Below, piece by piece: positions 24,890-33,845 of a stretch of DNA of 64,000 nt. The number at the start of each line of letters is the position of its first letter. Position 1 is the first letter of the stretch. The translations under genes and the position numbers were made by a program. The notes under the pieces are model-generated. The model saw only the letters and a list, made by a program, of their open reading frames with translations. It made no database searches and was not told the origin of the DNA. The stretch is from Nitrospira sp. Its GTDB lineage: Bacteria > Nitrospirota > Nitrospiria > Nitrospirales > Nitrospiraceae. The stretch covers positions 655,105-719,104 of the forward strand of contig SWDM01000016.1 of NCBI GenBank assembly GCA_005116835.1, given 5' to 3'.

Positions 24890-26854
24890 TTATAGCTGCA
24901 TGATAAGCTGAACGATCATCGCCAGTAGAAACAGCCCTGCCACAATAATGGCGGCGTAATGGTGCACCATCCCGCTCTGCAGTTGCCGCCACTGGCGGGC
25001 CGCAAGGTGGTTGCCGTAGCCGATTACGTTAAGGCCACCGTAGATCACGTACTTCTCTGCCCATGTCGATCCGGCTGCGGCCCAATCTGCCAGGTGCGAA
25101 ACGCCGCGAACCAGCCCATCGATGACGGTGCGGTCGAACCAATCGAGCAGCAGTCCCAGCTTTTTTATCGGCTCCACCCACAGCAGGTCGTATAGCTCAT
25201 CGACATAGTACTTGTTGAGCAAGGTCGTGTAGGCAGCCTTGAATTGTTCGGCCAGGCGATCGGGCGCCGAGAGGTTCACACTATAAAAATAGTGCGCGAG
25301 GCCCCAGCCCAGCAACGCAATCCCGGTGGCAACCATCATGAGCATCAACACAAGCCCAGTGCTTTGATCATGTTCTCCGCCAGTCCCTGCGACTGGTGCG
25401 AGGAATTGATGGAGCCAGCCCTGTTCAGGGGGAAACCCCAAAAATCCGCCGAGAATGGACAGTACACCTAACGCCATGAGAGGCCCGACCATCACCATCG
25501 GGGACTCATGGACATGCTGCTCCGTATGATGGTCCATGCGGGAGGTACCATAAAAGGTTAGATAGACTAGGCGGAACATATAGAATGAGGTCAAGAGTGC
25601 GCCAAGGGCGGCCATGCCGTACAGCAAGTAGTGGTGATGCGTAAAGGCATGAGCTAGGATTTCATCTTTGCTCCAGAAGCCTGCCAACGGTGGAATGCCG
25701 GCAATGGCGACCGTGCCGACGAGGAACAGCCGATAGGTCCATGGGATTTTGGATTTGAGTCCGCCCATCTTCTGAATGTCTTGCTCGCCTGAAAGCGCAT
25801 GGATGACCGATCCCGCTGCGAGGAATAAAAGGGCTTTGAAGAAGGCATGGGTCATGAGATGGAATACAGCGGCTGTGTAGGCTCCGATTCCGCACCCGAG
25901 GAACATGTACCCGAGCTGGCTCACCGTCGAATAGGCTAAAACACGTTTGATATCTGTTTGCACGAGACCGATGGTGGCGGCAAACAAGGCTGTGACTCCG
26001 CCGATGACGGCGACGATCGTCATGGCCATCGGGGACGAATCGAAAATGACGTGGTTTCGCACGATCATGTAGACCCCGGCGGTCACCATCGTTGCCGCAT
26101 GGATGAGGGCGCTGACGGGCGTCGGTCCTTCCATTGCGTCCGGGAGCCAGGTATACAGCGGGAGTTGGGCCGACTTGCCGACAGCGCCGATGAGCAGGCA
26201 GATCGCAATGGCCGTAGCCATTTCCGGTGCAAGCTGACCGATCTGGGCGAAGACCTTGGTATAGTCGAGTGTCTTGAAATTGATGAAGACGAGGAAGATG
26301 GCCAGAAGAAAACCTGCATCGCCGATGCGGTTGACCACAAAGGCTTTCGACGCAGCCTTGGCGGCAGAGACCTTGTTGTAGTAGTAGCCGATCAACAGAT
26401 ACGAACAGAGTCCCACCCCTTCCCAACCGATGAAGAGCACGACATAATTGTTCCCCATCACGAGGAGCAACATGGAGACCATGAAGAGGTTCATGTAAGT
26501 GAAGAAGCGCGTGAATCCCTCTTCTCCATGCATATAGCCTACGGAGTAGATGTGAATCAGGAGCCCCACTCCGGTAATGACCAGCAGCATGATGCAGGTT
26601 AGAGGATCGACTAGGTAGCCCAGGTTGACGGTGAGGTCGCCGCCGAAAATCCATTGATAGGCGACAACTTCATGGGTTGTACCGGTCCGCAAGATATCGA
26701 CAAAGACGCCGACCGTGCAGAGAAACGATAACCCCACAGATCCCCAGGCAAGCCGGTGCGCAAGGTCGTGGGAATACCGCTTGCCCACGAGTCCGTTTAA
26801 GATCACAGCCAGGAGGGGGAAGACAGGAATGAGTTGTATGAGTAGATCGGTCAC
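24890..26854 (-). CDS. nuoL: NADH-quinone oxidoreductase subunit L
   Basis: A 654-residue subunit, the distal antiporter-like part of complex I. The conserved Glu lies in VLFIGWEGVGLCSYLLIG and the Lys in GAVGKSAQLPLYTWLPDAMEG. A long C-terminal part (after about 500) includes the amphipathic arm that runs along the membrane domain. The start ATG lies 1 base past the nuoK stop region and is separated from it by a single base, so the genes are translationally coupled. Confidence 0.93.
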   Translation of the reverse strand: MTDLLIQLIPVFPLLAVILNGLVGKRYSHDLAHRLAWGSVGLSFLCTVGVFVDILRTGTTHEVVAYQWIFGGDLTVNLGYLVDPLTCIMLLVITGVGLLIHIYSVGYMHGEEGFTRFFTYMNLFMVSMLLLVMGNNYVVLFIGWEGVGLCSYLLIGYYYNKVSAAKAASKAFVVNRIGDAGFLLAIFLVFINFKTLDYTKVFAQIGQLAPEMATAIAICLLIGAVGKSAQLPLYTWLPDAMEGPTPVSALIHAATMVTAGVYMIVRNHVIFDSSPMAMTIVAVIGGVTALFAATIGLVQTDIKRVLAYSTVSQLGYMFLGCGIGAYTAAVFHLMTHAFFKALLFLAAGSVIHALSGEQDIQKMGGLKSKIPWTYRLFLVGTVAIAGIPPLAGFWSKDEILAHAFTHHHYLLYGMAALGALLTSFYMFRLVYLTFYGTSRMDHHTEQHVHESPMVMVGPLMALGVLSILGGFLGFPPEQGWLHQFLAPVAGTGGEHDQSTGLVLMLMMVATGIALLGWGLAHYFYSVNLSAPDRLAEQFKAAYTTLLNKYYVDELYDLLWVEPIKKLGLLLDWFDRTVIDGLVRGVSHLADWAAAGSTWAEKYVIYGGLNVIGYGNHLAARQWRQLQSGMVHHYAAIIVAGLFLLAMIVQLIMQL

Positions 26855-26855
26855 A

Positions 26856-27158
26856 TTACCACTTTAGAAGATTCATCTCATCCACATTGGTGGAGATTTT
26901 TCCACGGAACACGACGATGATGATGGCCAGTCCCACAGCCGCTTCCCCGGCCGCGATAGCGATGATGAAGAGAGCGACCATTTGGCCTGCCATGGATTCC
27001 AGGTAATGGGAAAAGGCGACGAGGTTGATATTCGCCGCGTTCAACATGATCTCGACCGACATCAACACAATGATGAAGTTCCGCCTGATCACCACTCCGA
27101 GCAGTCCGGTGATAAAGAGTATGGCGCTGACGGCTACATATGCGCTTAATGGAACCAT
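26856..27158 (-). CDS. nuoK: NADH-quinone oxidoreductase subunit K
   Basis: A 100-residue subunit with three membrane helices, and the two membrane-embedded Glu residues on the proton path (in MSVEIMLNAANINLVAF and IAIAAGEAAVGLAI). It is full length for NuoK. The gap to nuoJ upstream is 87 bases and contains a GTGAAGCG repeat array, which is unusual inside this otherwise tightly packed operon. Confidence 0.93.
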   Translation of the reverse strand: MVPLSAYVAVSAILFITGLLGVVIRRNFIIVLMSVEIMLNAANINLVAFSHYLESMAGQMVALFIIAIAAGEAAVGLAIIIVVFRGKISTNVDEMNLLKW

Positions 27159-27165
27159 AGTTATC

Positions 27166-27197
27166 CGTGAAGCGTGAAACGTGAAGCGTGAAACGCA
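27166..27197 (+). repeat. GTGAAGCG/GTGAAACG tandem array between nuoK and nuoJ
   Basis: Four units, alternately GTGAAGC and GTGAAAC, run from 27166 to 27197, with a looser complementary stretch (CCTCACGCC, TTTACGTCTTGCG) to the right, so the array can fold back. It is the same repeat type as that inside the end of the second nuoM. Confidence 0.6.
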
Positions 27198-27245
27198 CGC
27201 ACTCTTGTATTCTCTCTTGTCGCTCGTCCCCTCACGCCTAATCCT

Positions 27246-27770
27246 TTACGTCTTGCGTTCTGGGCTGGCCGGCCTCGGGGTCTTTGCCAGGACGATCGCT
27301 CCAATGACCGCGCCCAATAGGAACACGCCGACGATTTCGAATTGCAACAGATACTCGCTGAACATCTTGATGCCGACCGCGTGGGTATCGCCATTTTTCA
27401 GTATCGCCTCGCTCGTCGCATCACCCTTTTCACCGCCGTAGGGTGAGCGAATCAGGAGGGCCAGCACGTACAATGATCCGATCGCTGCAGGGACCAAAAA
27501 ATACAGATATGAGGAGTGGAAATACCGGTCGTCGGTCTTCAAGTTCATGAGCATCAGCACGAAGAGGTACAACACGAGGATCGCGCCGGCGTACACGATG
27601 ACTTGCACGGCCCAGAGGAATTCGGCGTTGAGGAGGATGAAGAGTCCGGAGACATGGAGCAACAGGGCTAGGAGCGCCAGACCGCAATGCACCGGGTGCT
27701 TGAGCGAGACGGTCATGACGCCCGCAGCAATACTGGCCAGTGCGAAATAGGCAAAAAAGACTAAAACCAT
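27246..27770 (-). CDS. nuoJ: NADH-quinone oxidoreductase subunit J
   Basis: A 174-residue membrane subunit with five predicted helices; TM3 contains the typical QVIVYAGAILVLYLFVLML stretch with the pi-bulge Tyr-Ala-Gly. The C-terminal residues (PRPASPERKT) are basic and disordered. It is a little longer than the usual core. Eight bases separate it from nuoI. It lies at the end of the K/J region that couples the quinone site to the antiporters. Confidence 0.92.
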   Translation of the reverse strand: MVLVFFAYFALASIAAGVMTVSLKHPVHCGLALLALLLHVSGLFILLNAEFLWAVQVIVYAGAILVLYLFVLMLMNLKTDDRYFHSSYLYFLVPAAIGSLYVLALLIRSPYGGEKGDATSEAILKNGDTHAVGIKMFSEYLLQFEIVGVFLLGAVIGAIVLAKTPRPASPERKT

Positions 27771-27778
27771 TGAATAAC

Positions 27779-28366
27779 TTAGCCCAGATGCTTGGGTGGT
27801 GGTTGGGTCGGCTTTAGTACCGATTGCGGGAAGTAATACCGATATTCCCGGCTTTCCTCAACATTCTTTTCCTGATTGTGCGCGTACAGGTATTTTTTCG
27901 CATCATCGAGATGGCGCTCGCCGATGTCGTAGAGCCGTTTCTTGTCGAACAGCAAGGTGCGTTTATCGTGGGTCGAGAACTCGTAAACCTTCGTCATGGC
28001 CAGTGCGTTGACGGGGCAAGCTTCGACACAGTAGCCGCAAAAGACGCATTTGGTGATGTCGATGTAAAATTCGCTCGCGAACCGCTGCAGCGGCCGCTCC
28101 GGGTCTTCCGAGCTGATGACCTTGATACAGCGGGATGGGCAGGCGGCTTCGCAGAGGTCGCAGCCGACACAACGTTCCTGATGGTCGTCGTAGCGCAAGA
28201 GCGCAAGCGCCCCCCGGTGGGTATCGGGTAGCGTTCGTTGCTCCCGTGGGTACTGGAATGTCATGGGCTTGTGGAACATGTGTTTGAACGTCACCTTCAT
28301 GGCGTCCCAAATCTCATAGAACAGGGCGGCTTGGAGAATTTGTTTTGTCAGGCCAGCGACTCTCAT
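27779..28366 (-). CDS. nuoI: NADH-quinone oxidoreductase subunit I
   Basis: The 195-residue subunit carries two [4Fe-4S] clusters (N6a, N6b) that pass electrons towards the quinone site. Both cysteine motifs are complete: CVGCDLCEAACPSRC (about residues 71-85) and CVFCGYCVEACP (about 112-123). The N-terminal amphipathic part (MRVAGLTKQILQAALFYEIW) is typical. NuoH, which normally precedes nuoI and binds this subunit to the membrane, is not found between nuoG and nuoI. Confidence 0.93.
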   Translation of the reverse strand: MRVAGLTKQILQAALFYEIWDAMKVTFKHMFHKPMTFQYPREQRTLPDTHRGALALLRYDDHQERCVGCDLCEAACPSRCIKVISSEDPERPLQRFASEFYIDITKCVFCGYCVEACPVNALAMTKVYEFSTHDKRTLLFDKKRLYDIGERHLDDAKKYLYAHNQEKNVEESREYRYYFPQSVLKPTQPPPKHLG

Positions 28367-28385
28367 GTACGTTTCCTGTTTCCTC

Positions 28386-31082
28386 TTAGGCCTTTTCGAT
28401 CGTCACGCGGGTTTGCTTGAACGTGGGAACTCCCGTCGTCGGATCGACCTGTACGGACATCAAGTCCTTCACCGGCGGCTCATTGAAATGTTCCGGGAAG
28501 AAGCAGGTCTGCGGGGCTATGGATTGATCGGGCTGCACCGCTAATTGCATGGAGCCGCGATCCGACGTCAGTCGCACCGTCGTCCCCTCCTTCAAGGCAA
28601 GCTGTTCCATATCTTGGGGATTCATCCTGAGCCGCCCCGTATTGGGGGCGATGGTAATGAGCCCAGAGGCCTTGGTCGACATCTTACCGGAGTGATAGAG
28701 GACTTGTCCCATCAGCAATGCGAAGGGCCGTTCGTTCCTGAAGTCGGATGGAGCGGTGGCACGATAGCGCTCCACGACATCCCTGGTGTAGCCGTTTGAG
28801 AGATAGTGATCTATCGCAGGCGCCACCTTGCGTGGCTGTCCGAGGTTGTAGTAGCCGGGCAGCAGCTTCATAATCTCCGACTGAATATCATTCGAGGATT
28901 CATAGCCCCATTGGCAGTCCAGACCGTTGGCGAGGGCTGTCATGATGTGCCAATCCGGCAGGCTTTCCCCGATGGGGTCAATGGCTTCGCGGACACGAAG
29001 GACTCGGCCCTCCAGATTGGTGAAGGTGCCGTCCTTTTCCGCAGAGGTACAAGCCGGCAGCACCGCATGCGCCATGAGCGCAGTCTCGGTCATGAACGGA
29101 TCCTGGACGACGAGTAGCTCGAGCCGATCCAGCGCGGCGCGGACCTCCATCGAAGCCGGTAATGTGGCGAGCGGGTTTTCTCCGACGACATAGAGGGCGC
29201 GGATCTGGCCGCTTCTGCAGCGTTTGAGAATCTCGACAAGATCCGCTCCTGAATTGGCTGCCGGGAGCGTGACGTCCCAGGCCTTAGCAAAACGGTCGCG
29301 AGCGGTTTGATCGCTGAACAAGGCTTGACCAGGGAGGAATTCAGGCGCGGCGCCCATGTCCACCGCCCCCTGCTCGTTCGGTTCTTCTGTTACGGTACTC
29401 ACGCCGCAGCCTGGTTGGCCTAGCTTGCCGGTGATCCAGGCGAGATCGATCAGCTTTAAGACATTCCGGTATCCATCGGGTCGACGGACAATGCCTTCGG
29501 CGCAGAGGATGATGGATCGTGGCGATTCGGCAAAGATTCTCGCAGTGTCTTTCAACGATTCGACCGACATGCCGGTCTGTGTTGCTACCTGCTCCAGCGA
29601 GACGTGAGCTACGCCAGCCTTCAAGGCTTCGAACGCCTGGGGGTGCTTCATGACGCTCTTCTCGTCGATCAAATCAAGCTCCAGGGTAGCCTTCACGAGT
29701 CCGTCGATCACGAGGCCTTCCGTCCCTGCCGCGATCAGGAACGGATGGGATGCGAGTTTGGCCATGTTTGTGACGGCTGAATCGATGACCACCACTTGTG
29801 CGCTGTAGACGCGAATGGCTTCTTTGATGCGCACGGCCGTGAGCGGGTTGGTTTCTGTGATGTTGGAACCGATCAGGATTATGGCTTTGGCTTTTGTCAG
29901 GTCTTCCCAATCGTTCAGGCTCCGGCCGATCCCTAAAGCATGCCGGGAGGCATGGACGAAGTTCAGGTGGCCGTAGCGAGCGCTGCTGTCGAACTGGTTG
30001 GTCCGGAACCCGGTGCGCATAAGTTTCTGGAAAAGATACAGTTCTTCGTTGGTGCAACGGGCGGTGATCAGGCCGGCAATCGCATCCGGTCCGTGCTTAC
30101 GCCGTATTTCAGAGAATCGATCGACCACCTGGTGCATGGTTTCAAGCCAGGGGGTTTCGACGAGCTGATTGCCTTGGCGAAGGAGAGGCTGCTTCAATCG
30201 CGCGTCGCTATCGATGTACTCGAATCCAAACCGTCCCCGCACACAGAGTCCACCGTGTCCCTTAGCGGTTTCGGCCCGGTCCCCCCATTTGTTTTTCCAG
30301 GACAGTGGCGAGGTCACCCGGACAACTTCCGCGTCCTTGGTCTCCAGGTACATCTGGCAGCCATCCCCGCAGTAATTGCAGGTCGTCGTGGTTTTCTTCA
30401 TCTGCCACGGCTTGTACAAATATTTAGAGAATTTGTTCGTGATCGCGCCGACCGGGCAGACGGCCAGGCAGTCCCCGCAGAACTCGCAGGACAGTGCGAG
30501 GTCTCCCTTCGGCACAACCTGATTGAATCCGCCCTTTTTCATGAACTGGAGGGCGTCGATCATCAACACGTCCTTACAGACGTTGATGCATTCCGCGCAG
30601 GCAATGCATCGATTCATATTAAAATCGAGGACCGGGCTGCGCGTGTCCTCTGGAATGAGCTTTTGTTTCGCATTGGCCAGATTCGTGACCCCATGCTGGA
30701 ACGCCATGTCTTGTAGCTCGCAATGGCCGTCTGCATCGCAGACGGGACAATCAAGCGGATGGACCGAGAGATGCTTTTCCACTGCCTTTTTTCGGGCCTG
30801 GAAGAGATCGTCCCCGTCGGTCTTGATGATCATGCCCGCAGCCGCTTTGGCGGTACAGGAACGGACTGGCGCTTTCTTGCCCTCCTGCATGACCAAACAC
30901 ATGCCGCAGGAGCCGAAGGGGTCGAAGGTATAGTGGTAGCACATGGCCGGGATGATCTTGCCCGTGCTAGAGATCACGTCGTAGAGCGAGACCCCGCTCT
31001 TCGCCGTCACGGACTTGCCATCGATCGACAATTCGATCGTGGCTGCTTCCACATCAGGATTGGTTGCCGGCTTTAGTCCCAT
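28386..31082 (-). CDS. nuoG: NADH-quinone oxidoreductase subunit G (molybdopterin-enzyme-like)
   Basis: The 898-residue subunit has an N-terminal [2Fe-2S] domain (C48, C59, C62, C76), the NuoG-type cysteine set C112/C115/C121 with a histidine nearby, and two [4Fe-4S] motifs (C159-x2-C-x2-C-x3-C, C199-x2-C-x2-C-x3-C). A further cluster motif (C235-x2-C-x3-C) opens a molybdopterin-oxidoreductase-like domain to the end. The second 4Fe-4S pair and the overall layout are closer to formate-dehydrogenase-like NuoG than to short NuoG. NuoE and NuoF, which hold FMN and bind NADH, are absent, so this subunit may accept electrons from another donor. No molybdopterin role can be shown here. Confidence 0.9.
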   Translation of the reverse strand: MGLKPATNPDVEAATIELSIDGKSVTAKSGVSLYDVISSTGKIIPAMCYHYTFDPFGSCGMCLVMQEGKKAPVRSCTAKAAAGMIIKTDGDDLFQARKKAVEKHLSVHPLDCPVCDADGHCELQDMAFQHGVTNLANAKQKLIPEDTRSPVLDFNMNRCIACAECINVCKDVLMIDALQFMKKGGFNQVVPKGDLALSCEFCGDCLAVCPVGAITNKFSKYLYKPWQMKKTTTTCNYCGDGCQMYLETKDAEVVRVTSPLSWKNKWGDRAETAKGHGGLCVRGRFGFEYIDSDARLKQPLLRQGNQLVETPWLETMHQVVDRFSEIRRKHGPDAIAGLITARCTNEELYLFQKLMRTGFRTNQFDSSARYGHLNFVHASRHALGIGRSLNDWEDLTKAKAIILIGSNITETNPLTAVRIKEAIRVYSAQVVVIDSAVTNMAKLASHPFLIAAGTEGLVIDGLVKATLELDLIDEKSVMKHPQAFEALKAGVAHVSLEQVATQTGMSVESLKDTARIFAESPRSIILCAEGIVRRPDGYRNVLKLIDLAWITGKLGQPGCGVSTVTEEPNEQGAVDMGAAPEFLPGQALFSDQTARDRFAKAWDVTLPAANSGADLVEILKRCRSGQIRALYVVGENPLATLPASMEVRAALDRLELLVVQDPFMTETALMAHAVLPACTSAEKDGTFTNLEGRVLRVREAIDPIGESLPDWHIMTALANGLDCQWGYESSNDIQSEIMKLLPGYYNLGQPRKVAPAIDHYLSNGYTRDVVERYRATAPSDFRNERPFALLMGQVLYHSGKMSTKASGLITIAPNTGRLRMNPQDMEQLALKEGTTVRLTSDRGSMQLAVQPDQSIAPQTCFFPEHFNEPPVKDLMSVQVDPTTGVPTFKQTRVTIEKA

Positions 31083-31090
31083 AGTTTTTC

Positions 31091-31124
31091 CTCAGTGCTG
31101 AGTCCTGAGTGCTGAGTTCTCAGG
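31091..31124. repeat. CTCAGTGCTGAGT repeat between nuoD and nuoG
   Basis: A run of CTGAGT-type units (CTCAGTGCTGAGT, CCTGAGTGCTGAG, TTCTCAGG) fills 31091-31124. The units are partly palindromic (CTCAGCACTGAG type), so a small hairpin is possible. The 94-base gap that holds it is one of the two largest in the operon; no ribosome binding site or promoter is obvious apart from that. Confidence 0.5.
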
Positions 31125-31176
31125 GGACGCTCTACATAGTTACGTTTAGCACTCATCGCCCAACACCCCGCACTTC

Positions 31177-32421
31177 TCATCGGTCGCACTCGCCCATCAC
31201 AATGTCGTAGGTTCCGAAGATCGTGACCGCATCGGATATCATGTAGCCTCTGGACATATGGTCGAATGCGCCCATGTGAATAAACGAGGGGGCGCGAATT
31301 TTCAAGCGGTAGGGTTTCCCGCCGCCAGTACTGACAATGTAGAATCCCAACTCCCCTTTGTGAGCTTCGGTCCCGCAATAGATTTCTCCCCGGGGCGCAT
31401 CGAATCCCTGCGAAAAAAGCTTGAACTGCTGGATCATGGATTCCAGATTTGTAAAGACACGTTGCTTGGGCGGCAGTGTGACGCTTGGTACATCAGCCAT
31501 GATAGGGCCGTCCTGCATCTGCTCCAGGCATTGACGGATAATTTTCACGCTCTCATAGAGTTCCTGGACGCGGATCCAGTATCGATCGTAGGTATCGCCG
31601 TTTTTGCCGAGCGGTACGCTGAATTCGCATTTCGGATAGGCTGAATAGGGTTCAGCTTTACGGAGATCGTAGTCGACGCCCGAGCCACGGAGCGTTGGCC
31701 CGCTGAGACCAAAACTCACGGCATCTTCCGCAGAGATGATGGCCACCCCCTTGGTTCGCCCGATCCAAATCCGGTTTGTTTCCAGGAAGACGACATACTC
31801 GTCGATTTTTGGAGGAAAGTAGTCCAGAAACTGGTTCAGTTTATCGAGCAACGACGCCGTAAAGTCCCGCTCGACGCCGCCAATGCGATACCAACTGGTG
31901 GTGAGGCGAGCGCCGCAGAGCTCATCGAACCAATCCATCAGAATTTCCCGATCGCGGAAACAATAGAAAAAAACGGTCATGGCTCCGATGTCGAGAGCCT
32001 GGGTGCCGAGCCAAAACTGATGGCCAATGATCCGTTGGACTTCCGCCACAATCGTGCGCAGATATTCGGCGCGATCCGGCACGGTGATGTTCATAAGCTT
32101 TTCGACTGCGCGGCAGTATGCAAAGTTGTTGTACATCGCGCAGACATAGTCGAGCCGGTCGGTATGGGGAATAAATTGATGATAGGTGCCGTCTTCCGCG
32201 AGCTTTTCCACACCGCGATGAAGGAATCCCAGCACGGGAGTAGATTTGACGAGGCGTTCACCTTCCAGTTCAAGGATTACCTTCAGCACCCCATGGGTCG
32301 CGGGATGCTGGGGGCCCATATTGAGCAGTAGCTCCTCTGTGCGCAGGGTCGGAAGGGTTTCGCTTCCCGGATGGGCCGGATCGAGCTTGTAGACCGTAGT
32401 TCGTTGATCTTCGAAGGCCAT
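31177..32421 (-). CDS. nuoD: NADH-quinone oxidoreductase subunit D
   Basis: The 414-residue subunit, related to the [NiFe]-hydrogenase large subunit, forms the quinone site. It shows LNMGPQHPATHGVLK (the His of the quinone pocket region), GVEKL near the N-terminus and a C-terminal EFSVPLGKNGDTYDRY region, and ends MGECDR, the expected C-terminus for NuoD. Full length. It is followed by a 94-base gap before nuoG, which in most operons is taken up by nuoE and nuoF. Confidence 0.94.
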   Translation of the reverse strand: MAFEDQRTTVYKLDPAHPGSETLPTLRTEELLLNMGPQHPATHGVLKVILELEGERLVKSTPVLGFLHRGVEKLAEDGTYHQFIPHTDRLDYVCAMYNNFAYCRAVEKLMNITVPDRAEYLRTIVAEVQRIIGHQFWLGTQALDIGAMTVFFYCFRDREILMDWFDELCGARLTTSWYRIGGVERDFTASLLDKLNQFLDYFPPKIDEYVVFLETNRIWIGRTKGVAIISAEDAVSFGLSGPTLRGSGVDYDLRKAEPYSAYPKCEFSVPLGKNGDTYDRYWIRVQELYESVKIIRQCLEQMQDGPIMADVPSVTLPPKQRVFTNLESMIQQFKLFSQGFDAPRGEIYCGTEAHKGELGFYIVSTGGGKPYRLKIRAPSFIHMGAFDHMSRGYMISDAVTIFGTYDIVMGECDR

Positions 32422-32429
32422 CGTTTTTC

Positions 32430-32933
32430 CTACCGGGGCGTTTCGTCCAGGAACTCGAATGTGTCGCGCCAGCCCTTGCCGCGGAGCGGAAAATCCTTTC
32501 GCAAGGGATAGCCTTCGGTGTAATCGTCCGGCAGCAGGATACGGCGAAGGTCCGGATGGTTCCGGAATCGGATTCCCATCATGTCATAGACCTCACGCTC
32601 CATGAAATCCGCGCCTTTCCAGAGATCGGTCAGAGAATCCACAATACAATCAGATTCTGGAACCCTGGCCTTGAGCCGAATGCGGTGTCGTTTCCGGATC
32701 GAGTACAACTCGTAGACAACCTCAAATCGTTCTTCGTCGTCGGGCCAATCGACCGAACTCACATGCACGATGTAGTCAAAGTCCATGGCCCGGTCGTTAT
32801 GGAGGAATTGGGCAATCTCATGGAGCCGGTCCCGCGTTACGGTTACAGTTAGCTCACCCCGCCACTCGGCAGTTGTAACGATGCCGGTGGAAAACGCTTC
32901 TTGGAGTCGGCTGGCCAATTCCTGTAATGACAT
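32430..32933 (-). CDS. nuoC: NADH-quinone oxidoreductase subunit C
   Basis: A 167-residue subunit of the 30 kDa family in the peripheral arm. The signature ERFEVVYELYSIRKRHRIRL and the C-terminal WKGADFMEREVYDMMGIRF and RRILLPDDYTEGYPLRKDFP stretches are complete. nuoC and nuoD are separate, not fused. It is followed 8 bases on by nuoD. Confidence 0.93.
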   Translation of the reverse strand: MSLQELASRLQEAFSTGIVTTAEWRGELTVTVTRDRLHEIAQFLHNDRAMDFDYIVHVSSVDWPDDEERFEVVYELYSIRKRHRIRLKARVPESDCIVDSLTDLWKGADFMEREVYDMMGIRFRNHPDLRRILLPDDYTEGYPLRKDFPLRGKGWRDTFEFLDETPR

Positions 32934-32943
32934 CGCTCGGAAC

Positions 32944-33471
32944 CTATATCTTAACGCTGGGCTTGACCTGGTCCGGTTGTTTCATAAACACGCGCTTCAG
33001 CATGATTCGCTCTTGAAGCTTGAGAATGCCGTCAAAGAGCGCCTCCGGTGTTGGAGGGCATCCCGGTACATAGATATCGACCGGCACAAAACGATCTACC
33101 CCCTGGACGACGCTATAACTATCGTAGATATTTCCCGACGTGGCGCAAGATCCCATGGCAATGACATATTTGGGTTCAGGCATCTGGTCGTATAGTTTTC
33201 GTATGACGGGAGCCATTCGCCGGCAGACGGTACCGGCCACGATCATCAGGTCGGACTGGCGCGGTGAAGCCCGGAAGACACCGGCTCCATATCGATCCAT
33301 ATCGTATCGTGATGATACGGCGGCGATCATTTCGATCGCACAGCAGGCTAAGCCGAATGTCATGGGCCACAGTGACCCCTTGCGAGCCCAGTTAACAGCT
33401 TTTTCAACTGTTGTGGTGACAATGTCAGGCGTGCCATCCTTGTCCTGACGACCAATTTGGATCAGTCCCAT
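32944..33471 (-). CDS. nuoB: NADH-quinone oxidoreductase subunit B
   Basis: A 175-residue subunit holding cluster N2, the last cluster before quinone. The four ligands lie in [10 protein letters not shown] (tandem Cys pair), [17 protein letters not shown] and [11 protein letters not shown]. The start at 33471 ([10 protein letters not shown]) is preceded by AAGGGAG 7 bases away; it overlaps the nuoA stop region by 10 bases. An in-frame ATG 21 bases further up (33492) has no such signal. Confidence 0.93.
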   Translation of the reverse strand: MGLIQIGRQDKDGTPDIVTTTVEKAVNWARKGSLWPMTFGLACCAIEMIAAVSSRYDMDRYGAGVFRASPRQSDLMIVAGTVCRRMAPVIRKLYDQMPEPKYVIAMGSCATSGNIYDSYSVVQGVDRFVPVDIYVPGCPPTPEALFDGILKLQERIMLKRVFMKQPDQVKPSVKI

Positions 33472-33845
33472 TCCAGGGCTCCCTTGCGCCAAGCATAAAT
33501 ATAGGCCACCAAAAACAATCCGATGAAGACCAGCATTTCAATCAACCCAATTAACTCGATTTTTGTGAAGACTACGGCCCAGGGATACAGAAAGATGACC
33601 TCGATATCAAAAATCACGAAGAGCATCGCAAAGATGTAATATCGAACGGGAAAGGGCATCCGGGCATCCGAGAATGGCTCTGATCCGCACTCGTAAGCTG
33701 AAAGCTTCTCCGGTTCAGGGTATTTCGGTTGAACCAGAGCACTGATGCCCAGCGTCCATATCCCGAACAGCAGGGAAAGGACGATAAACACCATAATCGG
33801 GAAATATCTGGTCAGATACTCAAGGAGGAGCTCAGGCCCGCTCAT
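33462..33845 (-). CDS. nuoA: NADH-quinone oxidoreductase subunit A
   Basis: A 127-residue membrane subunit with three helices and the conserved loop [20 protein letters not shown] that faces the quinone site. It is the first gene of the operon. Its promoter should lie in the 620-base space upstream (33846-34466), but I cannot point to -35/-10 boxes with confidence. Confidence 0.93.
   Translation of the reverse strand: MSGPELLLEYLTRYFPIMVFIVLSLLFGIWTLGISALVQPKYPEPEKLSAYECGSEPFSDARMPFPVRYYIFAMLFVIFDIEVIFLYPWAVVFTKIELIGLIEMLVFIGLFLVAYIYAWRKGALEWD

Noticed and set aside
25662-26654. Long - strand alternative frame of 330 codons inside nuoL
   Set aside because: Out-of-frame shadow of nuoL with His/Arg/Pro-rich low-information sequence; nuoL itself is certain.
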